Shown here piece by piece: positions 1 through 7,986 of a stretch of DNA of 20,079 nucleotides; position 1 is the first letter of the stretch; every line of letters begins with the position of its first letter. The DNA is taken from IMG/VR virus record IMGVR_UViG_3300006854_000131, positions 1-20,079 of that record. One strand, given 5' to 3'. The stretch is from a virus. The notes beneath the pieces were generated by a model. The model ran no database searches and was not told where the DNA came from. It saw only the letters and a program-made list of their open reading frames with translations. Made by a program: the position numbers and the translations under genes.

Positions 1-902
1 AATCTAGGTCCTGTTGGCTGTTGTGGTCCACCAGGTAGCGGTGTAGCTACAACGCCTTGTAGCTCAGGCGCAATATCACCAAACGGATCAGAGCCAATTG
101 CGTCGTCGGGCATTTCGCTGCCTATGATAGACCGCGTTTGATTTTTCAAATCTTGACGTAGTTGATGGTATCTGTCCATTCTGAATTTAGCAACGCCTCT
201 GAAGATTTCGGGAATAGCTTTTAGCGTTTCCGGGTCCATCGTGAACTGATCGCCTTCGGTCGTAAGCTTGTTGATAAAGTATTGTAGTCTTTGCGTGTAC
301 GCAAGGCCACCGCCTTTTAGCAGGTTAGTCAACTCTGTACCAACGGCTCTGGCGTTAGGCGTTGTAGATAGCATCTGGCCTAGGTTCAAGAGAATCGAAG
401 GCTGCGTCATTGCTGTTGGGTTGTTGAATAGTACGCGTATGTTTTTATATGCCGTAGCAGCGTTGCCTGATTGCTGAACTTCAGGCTGAACGCGCCATTT
501 ATTCAACGCATCAGTTAGCTGACTTTCGTTAAAATGGCTTTGTTGCATGTTTAGTCGAGTTATCATTAAGCCAGACTTGGTTAAAGCATCAGCTTGGCCT
601 CGTGTTATACCTGATTGAGTCCAGATTTCAGGCTTTATTTCAGGATATAGATGACCTAGAATGCCAAATTCACCTGGACCTGCAGGTTCGTTCATATGCT
701 GACGTTCAAATGCCTGCGCAGCGATATCCTGTGTTTGCGCACCAAGCTCCTGACTACGCGCTTGAGCTTCGCCTTGTAGTGCTGATTGTAAAGCTATTTG
801 CGATTGGCGTTTCTTCTGCTCATTAAGCGCGTTAATAAGCGTATTAGTACCTGAGCCAATGTCGCTTTCAACGTTACCTAGTGATACATGAGGCATTGTC
901 AT
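1..902 (-). CDS. Virion-module protein, 3' end outside the window
   Basis: An open frame runs on the minus strand from an ATG at 902 (with a second ATG at 896) to the window edge, giving about 300 residues without a stop. The start lies 3 nt after the upstream stop codon, so it belongs to the same transcription unit. Residues about 25-70 are rich in Gln, Ala, Glu and Arg and should be helical, possibly coiled coil; the rest is mixed and hydrophilic with no membrane segment. Its place downstream of capsid, adaptor and nozzle genes matches where T7-like phages carry internal virion (ejection) proteins. That role is inferred from position only; I do not recognise the family. Confidence 0.75.
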   Translation of the reverse strand, partial: MTMPHVSLGNVESDIGSGTNTLINALNEQKKRQSQIALQSALQGEAQARSQELGAQTQDIAAQAFERQHMNEPAGPGEFGILGHLYPEIKPEIWTQSGITRGQADALTKSGLMITRLNMQQSHFNESQLTDALNKWRVQPEVQQSGNAATAYKNIRVLFNNPTAMTQPSILLNLGQMLSTTPNARAVGTELTNLLKGGGLAYTQRLQYFINKLTTEGDQFTMDPETLKAIPEIFRGVAKFRMDRYHQLRQDLKNQTRSIIGSEMPDDAIGSDPFGDIAPELQGVVATPLPGGPQQPTGPR

Positions 903-905
903 TGT

Positions 906-1661
906 TTATAGCCTTGGCTGTAGCTTCGTTTTATCCGGCGACGTTCTTCCAGGTGCTGGTGTTAGATTCGGACCAGGACCGACAGGACCTGATCTAGCGC
1001 CTGCTACGGCGTTGTTCGGACTGCTAAAGATATTAGCTAATCCAGACCAATCCATGCCGCCAGGTAGTGGCGGTGCATTGCCGCCAGCAGGACCGATTAG
1101 ACCAGCCATTATACGCTGTCTTTCAAGCATAGCTTGCTGTTCGTTACCGTACATTCCTGCTGATAACTGCCCGAGTCCACGTAGATATTGCGTGTTGATA
1201 TCCGCTTCACTGCCTGTTAATGGACTGCCGTAGAAAACGCCTCTTGATTCAGCGTCTGCGCGTGTCTTAGCTAGTGCTTGTTTTGTCTCATTTTGCAAGT
1301 CACTCTTAAGGTAGTTATACGTATCAGCAAATGACGACCCACCTTGTTGCGGCGGTACCTGACCTGCAGGCGTTATCGGTGGCGTCATACCAGGCGTAGG
1401 AGCAGCGCCGCCTACAGTCGTATTCGTTTGTACAGGCTTAGGTTGATCACCCATTACCATTGGCTTTGGTGTTATTACAGGCTTAGTTGTAGTTTGTCTT
1501 GCTTGTGGCTTGTAGACATCAGTTACGTTACCTTGAGGCTTCGGTGCACCTGGCTTAGGAACACGAGCTTGTATGAACGGAGGCTTTGTATCACCACCCA
1601 TGCCTGCGCTAGACAATGTCCGTGGTGTTATATTCGGTCCAAGACCTGATAGAGTTGGCAT
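906..1661 (-). CDS. Pro/Gly-rich virion-module protein of unknown function
   Basis: 251 residues. The ATG overlaps the upstream TAA by one base (TAATG), implying translational coupling. Residues 1-110 are low complexity, rich in Pro, Gly, Thr and Lys, and probably disordered. Residues about 110-185 form the only clearly folded part, a Gln/Ala-rich helical stretch that includes YNYLKSDLQNETKQALAKTR. The C-terminal 50 residues are again Pro/Gly-rich. A helical core between disordered tails in this position suggests a structural or ejected virion protein, but no motif assigns it. Confidence 0.75.
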   Translation of the reverse strand: MPTLSGLGPNITPRTLSSAGMGGDTKPPFIQARVPKPGAPKPQGNVTDVYKPQARQTTTKPVITPKPMVMGDQPKPVQTNTTVGGAAPTPGMTPPITPAGQVPPQQGGSSFADTYNYLKSDLQNETKQALAKTRADAESRGVFYGSPLTGSEADINTQYLRGLGQLSAGMYGNEQQAMLERQRIMAGLIGPAGGNAPPLPGGMDWSGLANIFSSPNNAVAGARSGPVGPGPNLTPAPGRTSPDKTKLQPRL

Positions 1662-2173
1662 TAATAGCCTCCTGTCGTGCCGCTACCGATTCCCGGTGTT
1701 GACGATGTTTGCTGATTTAGATTCGGTCCACTACTTAGAATTGAACTCATTAGTTTATTACGCTGGTCGATTTGGGCGTTATTGTAAGCTGTAGCCGACT
1801 TACGCTGCTTACCAGCACCGACCATGTTCGCCACTTCACCGCCAGCAGTTAGGATTTTGTCTAATGCCAATTTCCCACCTGGCGCGAATGTGTTCGATAA
1901 CGCGCCTGACGCTTCGCCACCGAGCTTACCCAGTATACCAGCGAGAGGGCCAGAACCAGCCAGACCAGCACCGCCAAGGGCAGTAAGAGCAAGCGGTACA
2001 CCGCCGCCAAGGAAGTTCTTAACGAATCCACCTTTGCCCGCGACTGCATTGCCCATTTTTTCAACGTCGCCTCCTAGACTATCGACTATAGGAATACCGC
2101 TAGTACGAAGCGCGTGACCGAGGCCGCGTGCAGGAGCGCTGATGATTTTACCGATGCTTTTGAATATACTCAT
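1661..2173 (-). CDS. Gly/Ala-rich virion-module protein, possible ejection protein
   Basis: 170 residues. The N-terminus (MSIFKSIGKIISAPARGLG) is an amphipathic helix. Residues about 50-110 are very rich in Gly, Ala and Leu and could associate with membranes, and the C-terminal 60 residues are Gln/Asn/Ser-rich. This profile and its place after the nozzle gene resemble T7 gp14 or P22 ejection proteins, which enter the host envelope during DNA injection. That is inference by profile and position, not homology I can confirm. The start is 7 nt downstream of the preceding stop. Confidence 0.72.
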   Translation of the reverse strand: MSIFKSIGKIISAPARGLGHALRTSGIPIVDSLGGDVEKMGNAVAGKGGFVKNFLGGGVPLALTALGGAGLAGSGPLAGILGKLGGEASGALSNTFAPGGKLALDKILTAGGEVANMVGAGKQRKSATAYNNAQIDQRNKLMSSILSSGPNLNQQTSSTPGIGSGTTGGY

Positions 2174-2179
2174 GTTAGC

Positions 2180-2788
2180 TTACCAAAGGTGAATGCATTC
2201 GAAATACGTATGCGCGGGGTCTTTGTCGATGTTTAAACCAGCCCCGCTTGTTTGGTTTACGGCTACTTTGTAAAACGTCCCTGCTGGTGGATCGTTTACT
2301 AGGACGAGAACGTCTTGACTCTGTTCATCGTTTGATCCTAGTGTATGCGTTGAAGCTAGTATGTTAGCTACTGAGTTTACTATTATATTAACTTCTCTAT
2401 AACCAGCAGCAGCAGCGGCCCAGTTTAGATGTACATGAAAAAGCCAAGTTCCTGTTATTTTTCCAGTCGATGGTATCAAGAAGCCATTTGAATTCAGCAA
2501 GCCTGCTGTGTTTGTACCGTCTGATGTATCGAATTCATTTGGTACTGGAAAAGTCTTCGTTACCGTGTCAAATACAACTATCGTATTAGTTACACCACTG
2601 TTAATCGACTGCGTTGCCGTGTTGCCATGAACTCTAGCACGTAAGCGCTGTTGCGGTGTCGTGTTACCTAATGTAGCATTTCTAGTTTCAAGCCTAGACG
2701 GATGTCGTGTGCCATATTTTTCTTCCTGGCCTAGTTTACCTACAAACGGATCATATGGCTTATCAGGACCTCGTAGCGGATTAGTCAT
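2180..2788 (-). CDS. C1q/TNF-like jelly-roll virion protein
   Basis: I place the start at 2788, where ATG overlaps the upstream TAA by one base as elsewhere in this module; an ATG 24 nt further upstream (2812) is also open. The product is 202 residues. After a basic, flexible N-terminal ~60 residues, the remainder alternates short beta strands: a strand ending GFLIPSTGKITGTWLFHVHL, then REVNIIVN, then a DVLVLVN segment, then TFYKVAVNQ, ending in YFECIHLW. This is the pattern of C1q/TNF-like jelly rolls, common in phage tail fibres and head or tail decorations. A receptor-binding or tail-tip role is plausible but inferred. Confidence 0.75.
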   Translation of the reverse strand: MTNPLRGPDKPYDPFVGKLGQEEKYGTRHPSRLETRNATLGNTTPQQRLRARVHGNTATQSINSGVTNTIVVFDTVTKTFPVPNEFDTSDGTNTAGLLNSNGFLIPSTGKITGTWLFHVHLNWAAAAAGYREVNIIVNSVANILASTHTLGSNDEQSQDVLVLVNDPPAGTFYKVAVNQTSGAGLNIDKDPAHTYFECIHLW

Positions 2789-4833
2789 TATGAAGTTCTC
2801 ATATAATCCCAAGCAACTAAGGTCCAGCCGTTTACTGTTACCATCTGGTCAGACGCGTCTACAAACTGCATTCTGCATCTAAAGCCTTGGCTGTTATTAC
2901 CAGCGATATCGACTCTGTAATCTTCTTCGGCTGTATCTACAGCAACGAATGGAAACGACGTAAATCCTGAACTGTCGAAAGCAATTTTAATTACAGGACT
3001 TGATGACGCAGGCAAGTCACCCTGTAGTAGCAGCCACTTTAGCGCTTTCTTCAGACCAGGAGAGCCAAAGTGAAGAACTGGAAACTCTACAGTCATGGTA
3101 ACAGCGTTTCCGCCAGTGCCGTCGAAAAGCACGTCATCAAGTACGGTTGTCGTACTTGATGTTGTTTGTACGTCCATTATGCGTATAAAGCCGTCTGTGC
3201 CGCCACTTAGTATGTTAGGTATACCTGATATATCTGTATACTTACATAACGAAGTCATGCCGAAGCTATATGCCCATGGACCTTGCCAGCTTTGTAGTCT
3301 AACGCTTTGTATAAACAAAGTCTTGTTTGACCCACCATCGCTGGTTCTAGGTACAAGGAACCAAAGTTCTTTACGTCCGCGGTGATATTCTATAGCCGAC
3401 GTTCCTAGGTTAACGGTGTCTAAACTGAACCAATCAGGATTAAGCTGCTCACCCATTGGATCAGCATAGGTTTCTGTAGCTGCATATGGACCACGTTCAC
3501 TTAGAAACGCGCATACGTTCTCGAATCTCTTAATCGCATACGGGCCTACAACGCCTACGTCTGTTGTAATGCCTTCTGTGTCCTGGCTAATCACGATGTC
3601 ATCAGAAGCATGGCCAGTAAAGCGCATTACGGAATCTTTAGTTCCCATTAACAATGACGAGCCTATGACTTCAAAGCTGACTAGAGCGTTACCTGTCAAG
3701 AAATCTGTAACAGCAAAGCCACCATCGGCCTTAGTTAACGGTGTCCATGTCGTAGGATCACCGATCTTGGACCAAAATAGCGTCTTAGGTGTACTCGTTT
3801 GCGTTGCGAATGCTCTTGTATGATATGCTATCAATGCATTAGCCGCAGGAGCGCCATTTGTCGGGTCTAGTTGCGTTAATGTCGTGGTACCATCCCAGAC
3901 CCATAGATGTCCACCGCTACTGAAGTATAGCTTTAGCTTTGCATTAGCTGCAGGATCGCGGAATGGCATAAAGAAGACAGGACCGCTGAAACCACCGCCT
4001 GCTGTATTCCAGCTAAACGCGCTTCGGCTACTACCGTTCTTCATTGTTACCGTACCAGTAGCGGTACCGGACCAATTACCATTTGTCGTTACTGTTAGGA
4101 CTATTCTAAACCATACATGCGTAGGAGAGCCGCTGACTGTAAAGGCTTGATTATTATACGTAGTCGTATTAACAACGCCAACGCTAGCAGTTACTTGATA
4201 TGCAGAACCGACATTAACCCAAGTACCGCCGCTGTCTGTAGAAACTTGGAATTGGACGCTTGTTGTAAGTAGTAAATAAATACCAGATGTACCTGTACCA
4301 TCGGCTTTAACGCTAAATGAATCTACGACATATACATCATCACTAGCATCTACGTTTGAACCTTCTGTCTGGTTCGGATCGCCTAGTTTAACGGTCAACC
4401 CGCCTGTATTCGTGCTGGTACCATTAGTTGTCCTACTTAACGAGCAAATACCATCATCAGAACCGCAAGTATCAGTCCAAGCAAATTTCGGATCAGTGCC
4501 GTTGGCCGTAGACTTAACTGTAGCAGTTGGTGTTTTAGAGCTAAAGGCAACGGTATAATCGAAACCGTCGCGGTAGTATAGCTTACCATTTGCAATAGCA
4601 ACAACTTGTTTACCATTCGGCCCGTCCCACTGAGTTAGACCGTCTATAGAAGCACCTAATGCTGTCTGATGTATGCGCTGGCAACCTGTGCGTTTAGAAA
4701 AGCCACCGTAGACTGTAGATAAACGCGTATTAGTGCAATCGACTAGTTCGTTAGGATTCAACAAATCAGTCGAGATTGCAGTATTTCTACCGCCTCTGAA
4801 GTCGTATCGTGATTCGGTAACTACGCGTTTCAT
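2788..4833 (-). CDS. Tail nozzle / stabilisation-like protein (T7 gp12 / P22 gp10 type)
   Basis: 681 residues, the largest virion gene in view. The start ATG overlaps the upstream TGA (ATGA). The N-terminal region, with LLNPNELVDCTNTRLS then YGGFSKRTGC, resembles openings I know from tail nozzle or head-completion 'stabilisation' proteins of short-tailed phages. The middle is long and beta-rich with many Thr/Ser/Gly and aromatic residues, suggesting a propeller or beta-sandwich body. It follows the adaptor gene, the same order as T7 gp11-gp12. Function rests on the N-terminal pattern, size and position. A large tailspike is less likely because the next gene carries the jelly roll. Confidence 0.72.
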   Translation of the reverse strand: MKRVVTESRYDFRGGRNTAISTDLLNPNELVDCTNTRLSTVYGGFSKRTGCQRIHQTALGASIDGLTQWDGPNGKQVVAIANGKLYYRDGFDYTVAFSSKTPTATVKSTANGTDPKFAWTDTCGSDDGICSLSRTTNGTSTNTGGLTVKLGDPNQTEGSNVDASDDVYVVDSFSVKADGTGTSGIYLLLTTSVQFQVSTDSGGTWVNVGSAYQVTASVGVVNTTTYNNQAFTVSGSPTHVWFRIVLTVTTNGNWSGTATGTVTMKNGSSRSAFSWNTAGGGFSGPVFFMPFRDPAANAKLKLYFSSGGHLWVWDGTTTLTQLDPTNGAPAANALIAYHTRAFATQTSTPKTLFWSKIGDPTTWTPLTKADGGFAVTDFLTGNALVSFEVIGSSLLMGTKDSVMRFTGHASDDIVISQDTEGITTDVGVVGPYAIKRFENVCAFLSERGPYAATETYADPMGEQLNPDWFSLDTVNLGTSAIEYHRGRKELWFLVPRTSDGGSNKTLFIQSVRLQSWQGPWAYSFGMTSLCKYTDISGIPNILSGGTDGFIRIMDVQTTSSTTTVLDDVLFDGTGGNAVTMTVEFPVLHFGSPGLKKALKWLLLQGDLPASSSPVIKIAFDSSGFTSFPFVAVDTAEEDYRVDIAGNNSQGFRCRMQFVDASDQMVTVNGWTLVAWDYMRTS

Positions 4834-5072
4834 CGTATTGTTATCTCTACAATAGCGCTGCCTACAGAACGCCAGCCGAAGTCACAAGCGCCACAGTGAC
4901 CTGGCTGATTATAACCTTTGTCAAGGAACCGCTCGTAGAAGAGACTAGGCGCTATTTCGATAGTAGCTCTTCCGGCTATTGAATGTCGCCATGTTGGATT
5001 TACCCACGGACCACGAGCGACAAGCGCAAGGAGCATGCCTGCGATTAGCTCGATTCTTATATACCACCCCAT
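4830..5072 (-). CDS. Small protein between adaptor and nozzle genes, unknown function
   Basis: About 80 residues, ending in an ATGA overlap with the nozzle gene. The start is uncertain: GTG at 5078, ATG at 5072 (chosen) or ATG at 5036. The first two overlap the adaptor gene by about 16-22 nt; none has a strong ribosome binding site. With the longer starts residues 5-20 (YIRIELIAGMLLALVA) form a hydrophobic helix. The C-terminal half contains SLFYERFLDKGY, then CGACDFGWRS, and two cysteines. I do not recognise the family. Close packing on both sides argues that it is a real gene. Confidence 0.6.
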   Translation of the reverse strand: MGWYIRIELIAGMLLALVARGPWVNPTWRHSIAGRATIEIAPSLFYERFLDKGYNQPGHCGACDFGWRSVGSAIVEITIR

Positions 5073-5764
5073 TCCCACATGTTCTGTGGAGCGAATGGCT
5101 GGGTCATACCGTGATACTTGCGTCTTATTGTATTTAGCATTTTCTGCCTAGCTTGTTCAGCTTGTGCAAATAGGATACCTGCGTCTTCAACGCTACCTTT
5201 GGTCATTGCTCTTGCGGCGGTAGACAGAATCAACGCAGATTCTGTACCGTCTGGAAAAGGTACATTCGTATTATCACTTAGCGATGTATAACTTGCGGGT
5301 CTGAAGCTGTATCGTAATTCAACGAACGTAGTCACGTTGCCTAATGGATGCATCCACATCTGATCGCCTAGGAATTGGTAGCTAAAGCGCTGTTCGACTC
5401 CCGTAGATGCGCGTACAGTGCTGATATCGCCAGTCTGAGTTTGAGCCATCATTAGGAAATCTCTAGGGTCTTTGGCGAAGTATTGTCTACCGTCAGCAAT
5501 GACTTGTTGCATTCGATATAAACGTTGCGTTAAATCACCACCATCACTTATAGTACGTAGGTCGATATAGCCTGGTACACGTAATGGTATGCCTACTTGG
5601 TCGTATTGAGAATTCCAATATGATGCAGTATCTAGAATATCTCCATATAGCTCATCATATACAGTAGATGTAACTATATCTAGATTAGCCGCAGACCATC
5701 TAGCTGCTTGCGGATCATCAAACATCTGCTGTATAGCTGTTCTATACTGAAGCTTAGTTAACAT
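5057..5764 (-). CDS. Head-tail adaptor protein (T7 gp11 / P22 gp4-like)
   Basis: 235 residues; the start overlaps the preceding gene by 11 nt. The N-terminal ~60 residues are helical (LQYRTAIQQMFDDPQAARWS, then VYDELYGDILD). A beta-rich centre follows, and the C-terminal region is helical again (ESALILSTAARAMTKGS, then QARQKMLNTIRRKY). Helical ends with a beta insert and this length are typical of adaptors that form the ring beneath the portal. The gene sits directly before the nozzle gene, as in T7-like phages. The call rests on pattern and context; I see no catalytic motif. Confidence 0.72.
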   Translation of the reverse strand: MLTKLQYRTAIQQMFDDPQAARWSAANLDIVTSTVYDELYGDILDTASYWNSQYDQVGIPLRVPGYIDLRTISDGGDLTQRLYRMQQVIADGRQYFAKDPRDFLMMAQTQTGDISTVRASTGVEQRFSYQFLGDQMWMHPLGNVTTFVELRYSFRPASYTSLSDNTNVPFPDGTESALILSTAARAMTKGSVEDAGILFAQAEQARQKMLNTIRRKYHGMTQPFAPQNMWEWGGI

Positions 5765-6026
5765 TCGGCACCACTAACTTAGGGTCTAGATAGCAAAGAT
5801 GCCAGTCTAAACGTCTATGATCTGCTACTTGTAAACAAAGCATTTTATTCAATACCTTTGTCTGTTCGACTGTAGTCGAGTCATGACGGGCTAGAGTACC
5901 AGGTATTTTGTCGAAGGCTGAGAATTTAACTTCAGCAGCAGCTAAAGCACCAGCAGCGATAGCGACACCGACAGCAAAACGCCAATATTCACCGATAACA
6001 GTTAAGGCAGCCATACGAAAAGGCAT
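5754..6026 (-). CDS. Small single-pass membrane protein
   Basis: 90 residues; start and upstream stop share one base (TAATG). Residues about 14-32 (YWRFAVGVAIAAGALAAAE) form one Ala/Gly/Val-rich transmembrane helix, after a short N-terminus with two arginines. The remaining ~58 residues are soluble with two cysteines. Size and a single membrane span fit a pinholin, spanin or small virion membrane protein. No lysis enzyme is visible nearby, so I leave the function open. Confidence 0.65.
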   Translation of the reverse strand: MPFRMAALTVIGEYWRFAVGVAIAAGALAAAEVKFSAFDKIPGTLARHDSTTVEQTKVLNKMLCLQVADHRRLDWHLCYLDPKLVVPNVN

Positions 6027-6463
6027 TACTCGTCATTAGCAGCAAGCCGAGCTTTTGCTTCTTCCAGGTTAGCCATTAGCGTTTCAGCCACGATCTTATC
6101 ATGACCTTCGACGATACTCGGATGGTCTTTCTTTAGATGTTCTCTGATTAGCTTTTCAGCCCCGAGATTTTCGGGACCTGGTATTCCCCACTGAAGACCG
6201 CACCAGATGCATGTTAGCGGATAACCGTCTTTTGCTGCTGTTAGGATTTTTGACATTGCACGATCAAGCGGATTACCGAACGAATCTGGAATCACGACTG
6301 TATCTGCGTCAATGTTCGCGCCTGCTTTAGTTAGATTCTTGAAACCACGATGTAGGTCACCGTTAGGTAACGGTACCAAATGCTCTTCCATCTTGGCAAA
6401 AGCAGCTAGTCTGTCCTGTAGTTCACGAATCTTAGCATTAGCTAGTTCAAGTTCGACTGACAT
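6026..6463 (-). CDS. Coiled-coil protein with a C2H2-type zinc finger
   Basis: 145 residues, with one-base overlaps with neighbours at both ends. Residues 3-25 form a short heptad-like coiled coil (LELANAKIRELQDRLAAF). Residues 85-114 hold Cys85, Cys88, His109 and His114 in the arrangement CIWC...HLKKDH, a probable C2H2-like zinc site. The C-terminal helix is Glu/Ala-rich. Why a zinc-finger protein sits among virion genes is unclear; it could be a minor head component or a regulator carried in the structural operon. Confidence 0.72.
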   Translation of the reverse strand: MSVELELANAKIRELQDRLAAFAKMEEHLVPLPNGDLHRGFKNLTKAGANIDADTVVIPDSFGNPLDRAMSKILTAAKDGYPLTCIWCGLQWGIPGPENLGAEKLIREHLKKDHPSIVEGHDKIVAETLMANLEEAKARLAANDE

Positions 6464-6975
6464 TAGATTTTCCCCTCACTTACTTCTTGTAGGATTTGTT
6501 CCAGCTTGTGATCGTCAACTTTTCCCGCGATGTGGTATAGCGAAGACGCCACATCTTCCACTTGTTCTAAAGCTATTCGTTGACGGTCTTTCTTTACTTT
6601 CTTATTATGTTCGATAGTATCAGCCATTCTAGTTTTCCAGGTTCGTCTTTCATTATCAACAGAAGCAAGACGTTCTAGGACTAGATTTTCAATACCATCT
6701 AACGAGAGCGGTAGGGATTGTGGATCAGACATATCCTCGCAGAACCAACCTAGCGAGTCATAGCAAGCGCCAATCTCCCCACTTTGATACATTGGCCATC
6801 TTGGATCACCTTGAGGCCAATTGCAGATTAACGAATACCGCTGTGCCCACTCGACGTACAAAATGTCAAGCAGGGAGTCGATTGATTTTAACTTCAACCG
6901 AATCTCCTCTGCCTGAGCATCTTGTCTATCGGCTTGTTGCGGTTTAAGCGCATTGCCGCTAGGATCGTAAAGCAT
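6463..6975 (-). CDS. Helical virion-module protein of unknown function
   Basis: 170 residues, coupled to both neighbours by one-base overlaps. Mostly charged and helical: residues about 15-48 and 105-165 are predicted helices rich in Glu, Lys, Arg and Gln. A Trp/Tyr-rich segment around residues 50-82 includes CNWPQGDPRW and YDSLGWFCED. No signal peptide, membrane span or enzyme motif is visible. Its place between head proteins and the adaptor suggests a head or assembly role. Confidence 0.7.
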   Translation of the reverse strand: MLYDPSGNALKPQQADRQDAQAEEIRLKLKSIDSLLDILYVEWAQRYSLICNWPQGDPRWPMYQSGEIGACYDSLGWFCEDMSDPQSLPLSLDGIENLVLERLASVDNERRTWKTRMADTIEHNKKVKKDRQRIALEQVEDVASSLYHIAGKVDDHKLEQILQEVSEGKI

Positions 6976-7232
6976 TAAGCGTTGATTGTTGCGGTGATAC
7001 GAATACGACTTGGTGGTGGTGCTAATTCGCCTAGATATACGTCATACGGCGAAGTAACCGCTGTACCAAGAGCCGTACCTGATTCTGAAGCAGTCGCCGC
7101 TAGCGTGAATGGGTTGTTTGCAGCTAGTTGTGAATCATCACGATAGTAGTTAACCTGGGTAACAGCAACGGTCTGAGCACCGTTGTTCGTTGTTACCTTC
7201 AGTTCAAGGGTACGTATATGTACCTTAGCCAT
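6975..7232 (-). CDS. Small beta-rich head protein, unknown function
   Basis: 85 residues. The start is supported by AGGAGAT about 8 nt upstream. The sequence alternates strands (VHIRTLELKVTT, then AQTVAVTQVNYYRD) with Thr/Ala-rich loops and ends in a strand (RIRITATINA). The lack of helices and its place after two head genes suggest a small capsid decoration or cement protein; that is inferred. About 100 nt without a gene separate it from the previous gene. Confidence 0.72.
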   Translation of the reverse strand: MAKVHIRTLELKVTTNNGAQTVAVTQVNYYRDDSQLAANNPFTLAATASESGTALGTAVTSPYDVYLGELAPPPSRIRITATINA

Positions 7233-7329
7233 GTTGGCTATCTCCTATATTAGCTTAGGCACTTTCTATAGACCAGGAGAAGACAATAGAACGTCACTAA
7301 GCAATTTGCTAGTATCAGCTAGCTCTGTT

Positions 7330-7902
7330 TTAGTACGTTTCTACCATTACTGTCGGTAGACCTTTGGCTGTGTTACCAATGCTCGTAAATGCTGTTGGAG
7401 CACCGACGATTTGAACTTCTACCAGGAAGATATCGTTCTGACCACCGCCTGGGTTATACATCGTCCAAAGATCGCCGTTAGAGTTTTCTTGGCTTGCATC
7501 GGCTAGCGTGTATAGATTCATCGGCTGGCCTAGTGCTGTACCAGAGCCGCTTGTAACATCGAACCACTGAAGCGTGATAACGCCTGTAGCGCCTGAGAAT
7601 AGCAAGTAACCAGGGCTGCATTCTAGCTTGTAGAGCTTACCACCGCGTAGAGAGAATCGGCCTACTGAAGCTGCGCCGATTGTATTACTATACGTTGTAG
7701 TTGTGTCTAGCAAAACCGCAGCACCGCCTAGAGCACCTGTTAGTTGCGCTACGGATGGACGTGAAAAGTCTACAGTATCGAACTTTAGATGGTCAGCAGC
7801 GCCGACGTTTGTTGATTGTGTAGCTGAAGAATGCGCGAAGACAAAGTCTTTAGTACCAGAAAATGTCTGCGTATCTACTGTACCACTGCGAGGAAATGCC
7901 AT
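7330..7902 (-). CDS. Beta-rich capsid-associated protein (decoration or fibre-like)
   Basis: 190 residues, with GGGAG placed correctly before the ATG at 7902. Thr/Ser/Gly-rich and almost all beta. The segment LRGGKLYKLECSPGYLLFSG followed by VITLQWFDV looks like strands of a C1q/TNF-like or tail-fibre-like sandwich, and DIFLVEVQIVG is a C-terminal strand. It directly follows the capsid gene behind a stem-loop, a usual place for decoration proteins made in large amounts. Head fibre is the alternative. Confidence 0.72.
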   Translation of the reverse strand: MAFPRSGTVDTQTFSGTKDFVFAHSSATQSTNVGAADHLKFDTVDFSRPSVAQLTGALGGAAVLLDTTTTYSNTIGAASVGRFSLRGGKLYKLECSPGYLLFSGATGVITLQWFDVTSGSGTALGQPMNLYTLADASQENSNGDLWTMYNPGGGQNDIFLVEVQIVGAPTAFTSIGNTAKGLPTVMVETY

Positions 7903-7924
7903 TTTGATCTCCCTGCCCTGTTTA

Positions 7925-7950
7925 GCTGGCGGTCAATAAAGACCACCAGC
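7925..7950 (-). terminator. Stem-loop between capsid and downstream gene
   Basis: Positions 7925-7934 pair with 7941-7950 as a 10-bp stem (one G-U pair in the minus-strand RNA) around a 6-nt loop. It lies between the capsid stop and the next gene. No run of T follows it on the minus strand, so it is more likely a partial terminator, processing site or 3' stabiliser that lets capsid mRNA accumulate. Confidence 0.45.
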
Positions 7951-7986
7951 CAAACATGCAGATTAGGTGTTGCGTTAATCGGAGCT